Assembly (NCBI GenBank): GCA_037577475.1
Contig: CM075187.1
Location: forward strand, 21,978,810-22,042,809
Length of the DNA: 64,000 nt
Source of the DNA: Chaunax sp. Z400
Taxonomy: Eukaryota > Chordata > Actinopteri > Lophiiformes > Chaunacidae
Direction of reading: 5' to 3'
Part shown: piece by piece, positions 39,901 to 52,500 of the stretch
Position numbering within the stretch: position 1 is the first letter of the stretch
Layout: every line of letters begins with the position of its first letter
Notes under the pieces: model-generated
Seen by the model: only the letters and a program-made list of their open reading frames with translations
Told to the model about the DNA's origin: nothing
Databases searched by the model: none
Made by a program: the position numbers and the translations under genes

Positions 39901-42900
39901 TATTGCCTCTCTTTTTGCTCTGATTTGAAAATGAGTCCTTTCCCTATATTCTTGAAAGGAGGCTCTGAAACCTGGCTACGTCATGAGGAATATGTTAAAT
40001 GAATCCACCCCCCTACTCATACTAATTCGCACATTTATTAATAAACCCTAATCTTAAACCTGATTACAACTCATTTGAAAGCCTCGGTCTTAATATTACA
40101 CACCGCAACCTGGAAAACCTCACATCTGATTACATTTGTTATAGTGTACTGCGCTCCAGGTCCATATATAGACTTTTTAGCTGAATTCTCAGAGTTACTT
40201 TCAAGTTTAGTCCTTAAAACAGATAAAGTAATTATTGTGGGTGAACGTCATCATCATCGTTTACCATTATTATTATTGCTCTTACTATCAGCATCATTAT
40301 TAATATTCTCATTATTATCAGGGTTGTTATTGTAGCAGTTTTTATAAATACTACAAACTGCAATCTCTCTATTATAACAGCTGTTTTTGCTTTTGTGGTT
40401 GAACATGTCTGTGTCCCTGTCCCTCTCTCTCTCTCTCTCTCTCTCCCTCTCCCAATTTATCTCACAACCTTTCTTTCTCTCTATCTCTCTCACCCCAACC
40501 GGTCAAAGCAGAGGCTCCGCCCACCTTGAGTCCTGGATCTGCTCGAGGTTTCTGCCCCTTAAAAGGCAGTTTTTCCTCGCCACTGTCACCAAATGCTTGC
40601 TCATGGGGGATTGTTAGGTCTCTTTAGAATAAAGAGTACGGCGTACTACACCTGCTCTTTTTGGAAAGTGCCTAGATGTAACTTTTGTTGTGATTTGGCT
40701 CTATACAAATAAGTTGAATTGAATTGAAATGTTTGTAGCTTGCTCCTTTGTGGAGGACAGCAGCTGGCATAAAATGTCAGAACATTCATGGAAACTTCTT
40801 AAACCTTCTCCTGCTGTTTTATCCATAGTTTATCCACAACATGGACATGTAAACGGCTTCTGTCACTTCTTTGTGGCTCAGTAGCTCCACTGGAACTGCC
40901 ATGTTAAACAATCTGTTGGTGAAGTGACCATTAAATGGAACTGTCAGCCCTACAGAGAATGCGTTTATCTTAAAATACACATTATGCCTTTCATCTCGGA
41001 AGATTACATTACCTTTATTATCCTTTAACTTGTTGATGAATGTCTCTGTCCTTCTCTCTGTGTGTGAGCAGAGGATGCAGCTGCGCCATGACCAGAAGCA
41101 GGAAGAGCTGCTGGCTCTGCAGGAAGAGATGCAGTCTCTAAAGCAGTGTAGGGAGGTGGAGAAGGAGGAGCAGGATCGGCAAGAGCAGGACATGCTCGCC
41201 CTGCTGACCCAGCAGGCCGAGCAGGCCGAGGAGTCCGCCAGACAGCTTGCGGTAAAACTGCAGGAGAAGGTCAGTATTCAGAGTTACCACAGATCCACAG
41301 CACAATGTCTATAAATCACACAACATCAGAGTGATGGGCAGATATGGGTTGTGTAACATGGTATTACACAATGCTTGAAACACTTACAACATGTCTTTCG
41401 ACAAAGAAAGTCCCGCATCCTTAGTATGATCCACAGACTTCTATGTGGATCATCCTGCATACAAATGAGATTCTTCACTGCTGGCAATGTCTTGTATGAT
41501 CACACGGTTTTATGCAAAGACAGTTCAGAGGAAGTTCAGCCAGCCTTTATTCCAGTGAAACACACAAACACCAGATTCTGAGGTGAGGACAGGCTACAGA
41601 ATTCTGTTTTCACAGTAATGCACATAATGGCAGTAATGAGTAATGAGTTTGTACAGAACATGCAGCACATTATGGTACAGATGTATTCTGGGAATGGACA
41701 TTTTCTCACTTGTTGAGTTTTTTTTTATTTTACTTTCTCCTCCTTTTCACAAGAGACTTAACAAAATGTATGAAAACATTAATTTATTCCAGATTCGAAA
41801 TAAGTTTAAAGGCTAACACATGAACAATAATGATAAGACACATGTATATTGTTAAGGAATCCCAGTTGGCTCAAGCTCTCTCCACCTCCAGTGACTGGTG
41901 CCTCCACCACTCTAAAGAGGCAGCCGCTAAAGAACAGCTGGAAGAGGAGATCTCTGCTCTTAAATTGTGAGTGCATGTGAGACACACATCTGGTTTGTTG
42001 TTGTAAAACAGTTATTTTATGGTTTTGTAACATGAAAGTGTCAGCAGAATCTAAGCAGAATGTGGTGCAGGTATTGATTTAAATCACATTTCCTTAGTAG
42101 CACAATTGATAGAATGACGTCACAATTTTTTATATACATTTGAAATATCAAAAATAGTGATGGAAAAGATCATCTGTACATATAATGCACCAGATTATTT
42201 TTACTAGTTAAGAGAAAATGCACCAATGACTTGATAATTATAACCAGTTTTTTTTTAAAATATATAAAGTTTTGTAAATAAAAACAAAGGTTTAAATTAT
42301 ACATTTCCAAAACATATATGATTACACAGTAAAGGTACAGCAGTTTTCATTTTGTGATATTTGTGAAGATATTTACATTTCATTGCATTGAAACAGTCAA
42401 GACATCTGAAATTAGGACATTATATTATTAGGATATTATAAATATGGGGACTGTGATGACAACAAAACACCCGCTTCACATGTCTGCCATCACAGGCAGG
42501 TGACAGAGTTGACCTCTCGACTTTATTCAGCTGAGGAGAGGAGTCGGACTGAGAGGGAGGAGCTCAGGGATCAGCTTCATCATCTCACTGATGAAAACGC
42601 TTCTGCCAACCTGGACAACCAAAGACTTAAGGTACCTTCAGAAAAATTGTTAGCAGGTCTGAGATTTCCCACAAACTCAAAAAAGTCTCATAAATCTGTA
42701 TTTTCAGTTCTGTTCACTTAATTTAAAGCACATTATTCATCACATCATTCTGTTTAGCAGAAAAAAATCTTGTTTTTTAAGCTACATGTGATATTCATGC
42801 AGGGCAAGTGTTCTCTTTGTGACGACAGCTGAGTGTTCATGAATCATCAACACTTAAATTGTTTTATGTATTTTGCAGCTCTTGCAGAAAATGTTCTTGA

Positions 42901-45900
42901 CTTCAGGCAATAACCTCTAACTCTGTCTCAAACTGACAACTTCTTCTACTGTATCACTATTTCTATAGACTTAAACAAATGTATTTCATTTATTCTAAAC
43001 ATATATTAGGGCCTGTTGGCATCATCTGAGGAGAAGCTCAGAGGTCTGCAGTCTGAAGCCCGTCATCTGAAATCCTCTATCAAAAAGCAGGAAACCCTGG
43101 TGGAGAAATACAAGAAGAAGGTACAGTGACGCTCAAACCTACAAATAAGCAGCAAAACTTTATCGCTTAGTCACTTGAAAGAAAAGTAGTAAACCATGCT
43201 TAATAAATGCCAAAACTTTTATTGATTCCAACTCCTTAAATGTAACGATTAATTAAATAAATATCAATGAAAACAATCTGCAGATTAATCAATAATGAAG
43301 CCCTACTGCAAACAGATGGCGTTGAGCTTCAAAGTTGACCGTATTTCTGAGAGATGATTTGCTTTTCAAAATGTTGCTGAGGGACAAACTGATTTCTGTG
43401 AGTTCTGGCAATTTTATACTGAAATGGCAAAACACCTGGCTAAAGTCAGTTCACCCAAAATTCCAAAAAACACATAACATCTCTTATTTCTAGTGATTTT
43501 TAGCTGTGCATGGCTGTCTGATAGCATAATGTCTTCATGAAAACACCTCATATACCCCAAAGTGTTTACCGTGTCTACTGTGATGTCATACTTCTCTGTG
43601 CAGGTCCAACATGCTCGTCTGGAATCGGAGGAGTACAGCCTGAAGCTTGAGATGGCACAGAAGGAGACGCGGGAGGTGAAGCTAAGTCTGGAGAGAGAGA
43701 AGGAGCAGGTTAGACGGGAGCTGCTGGACCGGCTCAGAGATCTTCAAACGCTGCCCGACAAACTAAGGAGGACCGAGCAGCAGCTCATAGATGTACAACA
43801 GGAGGCCGACCTCCATATGAGGAGGAACATGGAGCACAACTCTGCCCTCTCTGAAGTCAGACACAAGGTACCTAATTTAACCAACACAATAAGAAGAAAA
43901 AAATCTTTATAGTCATTTCTTTCACTTGATTAAACTACAACACTGGCTACAGATTCTGTACCTGTCAAACGTTTGGACACAGTTTCTTATTCAAATGAAG
44001 GGAAGGTGTGTTCAACTGTTTGACTGGTACTGTAAATACAGTGGCAGTTCATCAGTATGGGGCATTAGCATTCTTCCAAATATGTAGAGGAGAAAATCTA
44101 CTGATTGGACAAGTAACCAGTTCATCACAGGGCCACTTAGAAAGACAAACAACCATTCTCACTCACATTCATGCCTACGGTCAATTTAGAGTCACCAGTT
44201 CACCTGTTTTGCATGTCTCCGGTGGAAGCCGCAGAGAACCCATGCAGACACGGGGGAGAACATGCAAACTCCACACAGAAAAGTTTCAGTTCCTCAAGTG
44301 GATCTGAACCCATAACCTTCTTCCTGTGAGCCAACAGTGCTAACCACTAAGCCACCCATAAATTAATTAGATACTGCAAAATAATTTTGAAATAAAAAAT
44401 GTTTATTCGGCATTATTCAGCATTCATTTAAAATTGTTTCCAACCTGTATTGGGTTGATTTTCTGTGAATACCTACGTCTTGGTTGACGTAAACAAGAGT
44501 CTACGGCCTGATGCTACTCTCTAACTGATTGCTTCAGATTATCCACAGGATGCAGCTCTCTGTGACCTGGACCCTCCCACTTTTAATGGCAGAGAATTGG
44601 CATTGGTAATTGGTAATGTGATTGGACAATGCTCGACACTGTGAACTTTCACACCCATCATTAATATAACTACGGATACGCGGCTGTCATTCCTACTCCT
44701 CAGTTAGCTGACCAGTACTCTTTGAAGATGATAACTTTAAATGGAGCAGCGGAAATAAAAGAAAATTCTGTGATTTCCTTATAATATATGTAATCCATGT
44801 CGGGTTGGGACTAATGATTGACACCTCTTCCTGTTAGCCTGGTAGGATACTTGAGCTTAGATGTTTCTCTATCTAATTAGATACATGCTAAATCTTCTGT
44901 GTGAAAACTCCTCTCTCCCACTGCATACACAGTTGAACAAATAATTCTTTCCTGATTGAAAACTGTCCTCTGGCTTAGTCTTCTATCTCGGGTAGTGGAA
45001 AATTGGTGGATTACTACCGTGTTTATCTGTCAGGACACTTTTCCTCCACAGGTGGAACAACAAGGCACTCAACTGGAGACGTTTCAGCAGAGGAACTTTC
45101 TGCTGCAGGAGGAGAACAACGTCCTCAAAGAGAAAATTCACAACATGGAGAGGTACAGACCCTCACAGAGCCACCTTATTGAAAAAACTGTAGATATACA
45201 CTTTTTAGATAAGAGCATCACTTGTACACTGTTTTTACAGACATAACAAAGTGCACACATTCCAAATTGCAACTGTTAATTTGTGTTGTTTGTTGTAGGA
45301 AGCTTGAGAACGTGGAGGCTGAAAACAAAGAGATGTCTCAAGCTCTCTCCTCAAAGGAAGCCAGAGTCCAGCATGTTGAACAGCAGCTGGAGGAGAAGAC
45401 CTGCGAGTGCAGCGCCCTGTCCAGACAGCTGCAACAAACTCTGGATGATGCACAGAGACAAGTGTGAAACTATATCATCACCTCTCTTACCTTCCATCCA
45501 TTTACCCCTCCTTCTTATTCAATTTCATGCTGCATGCACTCCACAGATTTAACTAGAAATAGAGGGTTACAAGTTGAAAGTTTATTCTCATATCAGACAA
45601 ATTAGATTTCTGTGCTTGATATTGCAGATGTGTTGCTCTCTGATGCAATTTGGAGTGTTGTGGAAGTAAACATTTTGATACTGGTACAACAAAAATAGGC
45701 GAGGCTGTAGATTACAAGTGTTTTAAAGGTCATGGATTATTTATTGTTTGTGGCAGACTATTGATCTAATTGTATCTGAGCCAAAATTGGAATAAGTAGT
45801 GAATTTAACTGCAACAGAGCAGAAGCAGAGTAAAAACCCTCGTGTTCACAATATTATTATTATTGTGTTTGACAATGGAATAAAAAAATCACAATATCTC

Positions 45901-47129
45901 ATTTTCTGTTAGGGATAATGATGATGATAATAATCGTTGATCAGGAAATTCTGTTTACATGGCTATTTCCTAATCTGAGTGCTTTTAAAATACTGGAATA
46001 CTGCAATCCATGTAAGCTTAGTGAAGAAAACTTTAACTCATCTTTTTCTTTCCTTTCTGGTCTGCAGGTGGAAAGCAGCATGCAGAAGGTGTTGACCAAA
46101 GAGAGAGTGTCTCAGTCTAAAGCCTTGGACCTGCAGAGCCAGCTGAGCAGAGCCAGAACAGAGCAGAGTCAGCTGCAGCGAAGCAAAGAGGAGGTACGTC
46201 ACTCTGTCCCTCCGCAAAACATTTCTACCCAACAGTGGGAACATTTACTCAACTACTGTAATTAAGAGCAGTTTTGAGGTACTAGCACTTCACTTGGGTA
46301 TTTGCTGTTTTGTGGTACTTATATACATCCACTTTGCTCCATTTCAGAGGGAATTATTGTACTTTAACTTGAGAGGTATAGTTACAGTTTACTTATGGAA
46401 AACATATCATCAGTTTGATAAGTGTTATGCATTTAACTACATTACAATATATGAGGTAATTACAATGAGTTACACCTTGATCATATTAAAATAGGGCCAA
46501 CACCAATAATAATATCTCAATTATATGTATATAATATCTAATACTCTCTGAATTTAGTCTTTCTATTTAAAGAATACTTTTACCTTTGATAATACTTTTA
46601 GCTGATAATACTTCTGTACCTTAGCTTAAATAGGATTTTAAATCCATTAATTTCATCTGTAAAGGACAATTTTTAAACTATTTTATTACTACCTGTACTT
46701 GAGTGCACTCAGTATCTTCCACCACTGCCATTGTCATGACTAGTCAGTGCTTACTAGCCTGGAGCCCTGAGCCAGATGAAGTTGTTATAGATATGAATGA
46801 ATAACTTCAATGGATTACCGTGGATTTTAATGTTGGACATTAAGACTGTAGGTGTACATGCTTGAGATGCTGTGTATTTTCAAGCATGTACACCATGTGC
46901 AAGGTGGGTATATATAAAATACAATTCAAAAGTGTCTCTGTGTGCTTCTGTTTTCCTTCAGATGGAGCGTCGTTTCCAGAGTCAGCTGCAGAACATGAAG
47001 GACAGATTGGAACAGTCAGACTCAACAAACCGCAGTCTGCAGAACTATGTTCAGTTTCTCAAAACCTCATATGGAAACGTGTTTAGTGACTCTTTGCTCA
47101 CAAGTGGACTGAAGGATTCTCCAACCTGA
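36934..47129 (+). CDS. odf2: Outer dense fiber protein 2 / cenexin
   Basis: Exons: 36934-37032, 37239-37355, 37824-37936, 38778-38907, 39010-39141, 39238-39312, 39408-39479, 39629-39745, 41072-41269, 41857-41966, 42496-42631, 43010-43120, 43604-43867, 45052-45152, 45299-45461, 46068-46193, 46962-47129; phases agree and give about 743 residues. ODF2 is a coiled-coil scaffold of centriole distal/subdistal appendages, needed for primary cilia, and of sperm tail fibres. The N-terminus carries the family VHVHVPETTPVHVHM and then TPWIPPGR. Nearly all the rest is coiled coil, with EAEIDGVAIANQLAALK, LGRQQELLLEKI and DLQTLPDKLRRTE aligning to the human protein. The C-terminus NRSLQNYVQFLKTSYGNVF is the long cenexin-type end. 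Human ODF2 is about 805-829 residues; the shortfall lies mainly between exons 3 and 4. Exon 3 is assigned by phase and coiled-coil character rather than strong identity. gle1 follows on the same strand, as in human. Confidence 0.92.
38334..38566 (-). mobile_element. tRNA-derived SINE
   Basis: On the minus strand the element opens with a tRNA-like head: TGGCTCAGGAGGTAGAGCGG (A-box region) and GGTTTGATCCCCAG (B box), then a tRNA-unrelated body ending in an A/T-rich tail near 38335. It lies in odf2 intron 3. The internal RNA polymerase III promoter boxes and the length of about 230 bp define a SINE; the family is not named. Confidence 0.75.
39975..40730 (+). mobile_element. Internally deleted non-LTR retrotransposon
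   Basis: The left part (40070-40245) reads as LINE endonuclease-like sequence: SLGLNITHRNLENLTSDYIC, then VYCAPGPYIDFL and LSSLVLKTDKVIIVG (the strand before the catalytic Asp in APE-type endonucleases). It is joined, after simple-sequence stretches, to a 3' UTR-like block (40495-40730) with TTAAAAGGCAGTTTTTCC and GTTGTGATTTGGCTCTATAC, and a TTGAATTGAATTG tail typical of fish LINE 3' ends. Reverse transcriptase is missing. It lies in odf2 intron 8. Confidence 0.65.
40418..40446. repeat. (CT)n microsatellite
   Basis: Uninterrupted TCTCTC run inside the LINE remnant of odf2 intron 8. Seen directly. Confidence 0.85.
44108..44357 (-). mobile_element. tRNA-derived SINE with L2-like tail
   Basis: Minus-strand reading: GGGTGGCTTAGTGGTTAGCA (A box), GGGTTCAGATCC (B box), a conserved middle (TGTGTGGAGTTTGCATGTTC), and a 3' part with GTGAACTGGTGACTCTAAAT and TGATGAACTGG, which resembles an L2-type LINE tail. 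It lies in odf2 intron 13. The plan fits the tRNA head plus borrowed LINE tail of fish SINEs. Confidence 0.7.
46240..46735. repeat. Dispersed fish repeat, class unresolved
   Basis: In odf2 intron 16: motifs such as CTCCATTTCAGAGGGAATTA and TACTTGAGTGCACTCAGTAT, ending CTTCCACCACTGCC. These recall a family scattered through teleost introns (TACTTGAGT...TCTTCCACCACTG). No coding frame and no clear terminal repeats. Confidence 0.45.
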
Positions 47130-47291
47130 TCTGCGTGTATCCATTCCTATAGTATTGTAGTGGACCTAAGTGACATTGATTGAATAATAATTTTGACCTA
47201 AGAGTTTTATGTACCATCTATGAAGTTTAGAAAACTTTTTTCAAACCGATGCTTACATTTTATTTGCCTGAAATGTATTTATAGACGTTTG

Positions 47292-47297
47292 AATAAA
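47292..47297 (+). promoter_or_regulatory. odf2 poly(A) signal
   Basis: AATAAA 163 bases after the odf2 stop codon, followed by a TGTTTGGTGGG stretch that suits a downstream element. Confidence 0.6.
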
Positions 47298-47769
47298 TTG
47301 CTGATGGCATTGTTTGGTGGGAGAAAGATCTTCCATAATTCATATATATGGATTTGAAATTTCACTCTGAGCAAATACATTTATTCTGAAAGATCTTCAG
47401 CTCCTATTTGTAATATTTAAATTTTGCTTTTACCAAACCCCTTTAGACATTTTGAAATTCAAAATCCTCTCGCTCATATATAAACATAAAAACGTGTAAG
47501 TAATAAATTAAAACAATTTATAAACTACTTTGGTCTCTTTTTCCACAAAGCATCTATTTGACGCAACAAACTTGCTTTATTTATATGTAAACATTTTTAT
47601 AATAGGGTTGTACGGTAACATGGGCCAGTTAAAACTGTTGCAAGAAATGCATACTGGCGAATGGGTTTTATGCTTAGTATAATTAATATAAATTTGATAT
47701 AAATTCTTATTTTATATGTAATATCTGCTGTTAAATGAGTGAGGTGAATAAGTACAGACCATAAGTAAC

Positions 47770-48473
47770 AGATTGACATTTAAAGACAGGCTACATGTCG
47801 GACTGATGGACTGTAATGCGGTGGTGTTTTCAAGATTTTCAAGGATGGACACTATCCTGTTGTTACCTAAAATGAAGGAAGTTCATTTCAAAACAATTTG
47901 TGACATTTATCCATGTAAAGAATTTTTAAGGGCAAGGTTTAATTTGGATGATAACACTTGTAGATTTTGTCGAGAAGAAACTGAATGTCAGGAACATCTT
48001 TTCTACATGCACCTGTACTATTAGTAAGACTTTTTGGGACAGAATACATGAATGGTTACTCACAAAGAATGTCGTACTGGCTTTTGAATATTCTATTATA
48101 AAGTTTGGTTTCTTTATCCAAAACAAAGAGCTGGAATTTATGTGTAATAATATTTTGATAGTTGGTAAATTTTATATACATAAATGTAGATTTTTTAAAA
48201 GTTGCCCCAAGTTTTGTTGCTTTTAAAAATTATTTAAGAATTTTCTTTCAATCCTTGAAAAAACTGAATAGTAGAGGTGCCTTAAGACTGTCTGAATTAT
48301 TTATGTTGATTAACCCCCTGGTAAGTTAAATTAATTTAATTCATGTTTAGGTATTATTCATTATATTTATTATTATTTTTTTTAAAATTGTTGCTAGGAT
48401 TTACTGTTAAATCTTTAACAATGAAAAATGCCTTTTTCATACTGGAAAATGTTCAATAAAGGGGAAAAAAAAA
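47770..48473 (+). mobile_element. 5'-truncated L1-type LINE
   Basis: The left part encodes a fragment like the C-terminal end of L1-family ORF2: DIYPCKEFLRARFNLDDNTC, CRFCREETECQEHLFYMH (the CxxC...H cysteine motif), then in another frame SKTFWDRIHEWL and GKFYIHKCRFFKS. At least one frameshift or stop separates the parts. It ends TTCAATAAAGGGG and an A run (48463-48473), as expected of an L1-like poly(A) tail. It is inactive. Confidence 0.7.
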
Positions 48474-49394
48474 GATGTCCACCATTGTTGATATTGTTCT
48501 TGGTGCTAGCGTTGCTGGGAAACACGATGTAGCCGTACGTTTCGATTTTGTTTTACATATTTGTTTTAGTATACTTGTTTAGCCTTATACCTTTTAAGAT
48601 ATGTGAGTGGTGAAAATTATAGGCCTAATAGGATTAGATTTCTGTGGTCTATTGTTTCCGATTCCTATGAACCAAACTTTTAAGGCCCAAAAATCAAAAT
48701 GCATTGAAAAAAGATAGATATTCTGCTTCTGTCCTTGTTTGTTGGTTTTTATCCTTTCAAAAACAACATTTTTACTGCGGTCAAAAACTTTTCCACACAC
48801 AAAGGAAAGGTCGCACCTCTCGATCTATCCACAATGTTAGGCAATTCAGTTAAAAATGTAACAACATAAACAATCCTCAAACAATTCGACCCATATCTGC
48901 ATGCAAACAAAGTAATTACATTAAATTACATTTACATATTAATGTATTTAAGCTCTAACAAATAAATATAGACCATATCCACGATCAGAGGCAGGCCTAT
49001 ATGAATTATATATGTGGTGATGTGTGTTTTACATTCCATCTGTGTTTTTTCTTCTGTGGACTGAGCTTTATTTTGTGATATAATCCTTGGGTGTTGCTTA
49101 TTCTCTTGTCTGAAAAACTTGGCGTAAGCTCTATGGACGAGTGACAGTATGGGTAGAAATCCGCACCTTTTTCCGCATAGAAATTCTCCATAAATACCAA
49201 CGTTTGTGGTGAAAGATGCTTACGCACCTTTCACCCCCGTTTACGCTACTTTTTTGTGCGCAGCAACCTTTAGAAATGAGGCCCTTGAACTGATTGGAAG
49301 ACCCTGAGTTACGGGACATTGTAGTATGCGTAGTAGGTCATTAGCTCCAGAGGATGGCAGTAGTACAACAGTAAGGATGCAAGCTGCCGATAAA

Positions 49395-49449
49395 CCCCGA
49401 AGAAGAAAAAAAAGAAGCAGAGAAGAAGAAGAAAAAGAAGAAGAAGAAC
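49395..49449. repeat. GAA-rich tract upstream of gle1
   Basis: Polypurine stretch of GAAGAA units interrupted by AAAAAAG and GCAGAG, ending about 55 bases before the gle1 start codon, so it is probably in the 5' UTR or core promoter. The preceding GAGGATGGCAGTAGTACAAC segment is known to me as the lead-in of a dispersed fish repeat ending in a GAA tail. Confidence 0.75.
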
Positions 49450-49504
49450 TTGTGTTTGGAATAATCTTGTTCGTTTAGGTGGAAAATCTGGAAAATAGCA
49501 CAAG

Positions 49505-52500
49505 ATGGCCATTAATTTTCGGTGGCAAACTTTAGAGGCCTTAAAAAATTCTCCAAAGGGAACGATAACATTCGACCCATACTGGTCGGAAAGAGGAGAA
49601 GTGAGTTAATGCTACCTCTATTAGCATCTATTAGCTAGCTTGGTTACATCAAAATGTTGATTTATTAGTTCCGAGTTTAGCAAAACAAGATTTAAATGAG
49701 TATATGCATAAAGCAGAGCTCTGTTGCACAGTTATAAACTAATCTCTGTTAAGTAATTTAAAGTTTCTTAGTTAAAAAGCAGACAGTGTATTGACAAAAA
49801 ACATCCATATGTGTCTGTGTTCTTGCAGGATATTTTGTCAGGATACCAAGAGGCCCTCTGCCTGTCGCCAAAGTCGGGGCTCATATTGGAGCGTCTCAGC
49901 TCCAGAGACTCCAGCCCTGGTCTCCCTCTCCCTCAGATCTCTGCCTCAGTTTCCTCCACAGGGTCCATCAATGCAGCCTGGCCACTAAGGGCAGAGAATG
50001 AGCAGGCAAGTCTCTCATCCTGAGCACATGCTGATCTATGTGGGGAAAAAGCTTGTCAGACTGATTTCTGATATGTTAAAGGGAGAATTGCTATAATAAC
50101 TTGTTTGATTTGCCAAGGATTTTTGAAGCTCCATTGCATTTTGTTTTTGGCCTTCACATAGCAACCGTATAGTATATTTAGTCTATATTTAAAACAACTC
50201 GATAGCAAAATACTTTTTTCCGCAGTTGCAGTTCATTTCTCAATCTCTGTTTTTGTTATGTTAATGTTCTGCAGCCTCCTGGTGATGAAGACTTTTCCTT
50301 CCTGTCGCCCAAAGCAATGGAGATGGCAGGCCTAATTATCAAGACTGAAAATGAACAACGAGAAAAGGCCATGGTCAGTTACAAAGATTTTTTATTATCC
50401 TATAAAGTCTGTAATGGCTGATAATGAAAAGTGTGTGTCAACTTAAACAAATCATAATGATAATAATTCTAATATTCATTTTGATAATTGATTAATGGGT
50501 TAAAGAAAAATGCCAAACATTTGCTGGTTCCAGCCTCTGGTTGCCTCCGCCAAGGGAGGAGGTTATGTTTTTGCCGGCTTTGGTTGGTTTGTTGGTTTGT
50601 GTGTGAACAAGATAAAAGAAAAATGAATCAACGGATTGTGATGAAATTTTCAGGGGAGTTCGGGAGTGGCCCAGGGAAGAATCTGTTAGATTTAGGTGGT
50701 GATCCGGATCACCGTCTGGATCCAGAAATTTTTTATTTATTTTTTATTATTATAGGATTAAACTGCCACATGTACACTTGTAATGTAAAGTGTCTCAGTC
50801 CTGACAAATATATTTAATTGATTCATGTCCATATAACAGCTTATGAATTTCAACAAAACATTACCCCGTTTTAATATGCTTCCTTTTCTCCTGCCTGTGT
50901 GTGTGGTTTTGAATTTTGAGTGTGCAGACGACTGCAGCGTGATCATGTATGTGCGTGCATGCGTGTGGTTTGGAGTTTAATGTGTGGGGATGTGTGCAGC
51001 GCGATCACGTATGTGCGTGCAGGCATGTGGTTTGGAGTTTTATGTGACGAGTGCAGCGCGATCATGTAAGTGCGTGCATGCGTGTTTTGGTCAAAGCTGC
51101 ATCTTTCTTGATCAGAGGTAACATTACCCCATTTTAATATATTTGCTTTTCTCCTGCCTGTGTGTGTGGCTTCGTAACAACTCCTCAAGTGTTACATGTG
51201 TCAATTACCTGTTGTGGCATTGCAGTTTATTTATGTGAGATGACAATATGAACAACTAACAACCACAATAAATAAAGATTTTAGTAAATTCCAAAGACTT
51301 TGTTTTAATTTTTCCTGTCAAACGTTCTAATGACTTAATTCAGAGGGTTACATCATGGGACTTGTTTTGGAGTGAAATACCAACATGGGGAAACCGAGCA
51401 GCCTTAGCGGAGGTTTACACTCACACACACTTTCTAGCTCGAACTACTTTACTCTTTATTTGAATGTAAATTAGTCTTTTTGATGAGGAAACATGAGGGG
51501 TCTAATATTTTTACAATAGATGCATCGAAAAACTGATGGACTGATCAGTTGATAATGAAGATGATCATTTGTTGATCACTTGTTTTTCCGTTATGTTGGA
51601 CAAACCTTTCAACCCTTATTTATTTAAAAGTATTTTACCTGTACTTTTAAAAAGTGCTGTCTAAGTTTTCATTATTTTTCTTTAACGTTGGACAGTTGGA
51701 CTTTGCTGAAAGCTTCTTTAGGATTATTTATACAAACCCCATTCACCCTAGTTTTTGTCAAGAATAAAGAACTTTAATAAATCAAAGTTTTTTAAGACAG
51801 TTTTCTCTATACCGGCTCTGATATTTGTATGATAGCCTGTTTACTTTGTAACCGAATTAGTAACGTGTAATAACCCCTGCATACAGACAGGAAGTTCTGC
51901 AGTCTCACTTGATTTCTGTCCTTAATCTGTCCTCTCAGATGGCTCTCAAACTGCGGCAGGAGATGCAGGAGAAGCTGGTGGCGACGGTGGCGAGCTCTGA
52001 GTCGGAGCAGCTCAAACGCTTTGAGGAGTTCATGGAGCTGAAGCAGAGGCAGGAGTACCAGAGCATGAGGGACATGATGGACAGAGAGTAAGAGCCACAG
52101 GCAAAGAAGCAAGTCTCATGTGTTAAACATTTCTGAAATGGTTTGTATGATCAGAACTATCTGGTTTTTCCCACTTTCTACTCTGCAGAACTAAAGAGAG
52201 CATTGGGCGTCAAGAGAAGCTGAAGGAAGAGCAGCGACACAGAATGAAGGTATGATCATCTGACCATCTGTAAAATGATACTAACGTGAGTGACACCCTA
52301 AAAATGGTTGCTTTAAAAGTCTGGAAAATAGGTTGGTCCAATCAATGTCAAACACCGCCTTGTCTCATCATTTCATTACTGTCAAATCTATTAAAAAGTG
52401 GCAAAAGTAATGAAATATGTGTGTTACACAGGCCCTTTTGTTTTTGTAAAGTGTTACGAAAATGATAGTTTTTTTGACTGGCTCAATTTCTCACCACCAA

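Larger units (their letters stand above)
47130..49504. other. Intergenic region odf2 to gle1
   Basis: Contains the odf2 3' UTR, an L1-type LINE remnant (47770-48473), a possible old DNA-transposon segment near 49000-49290 (GTTTACGCTACTTTTTTGTG, ending AAATGAGGCCC), and a GAA-rich tract just upstream of gle1. No additional gene was found. Confidence 0.55.
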
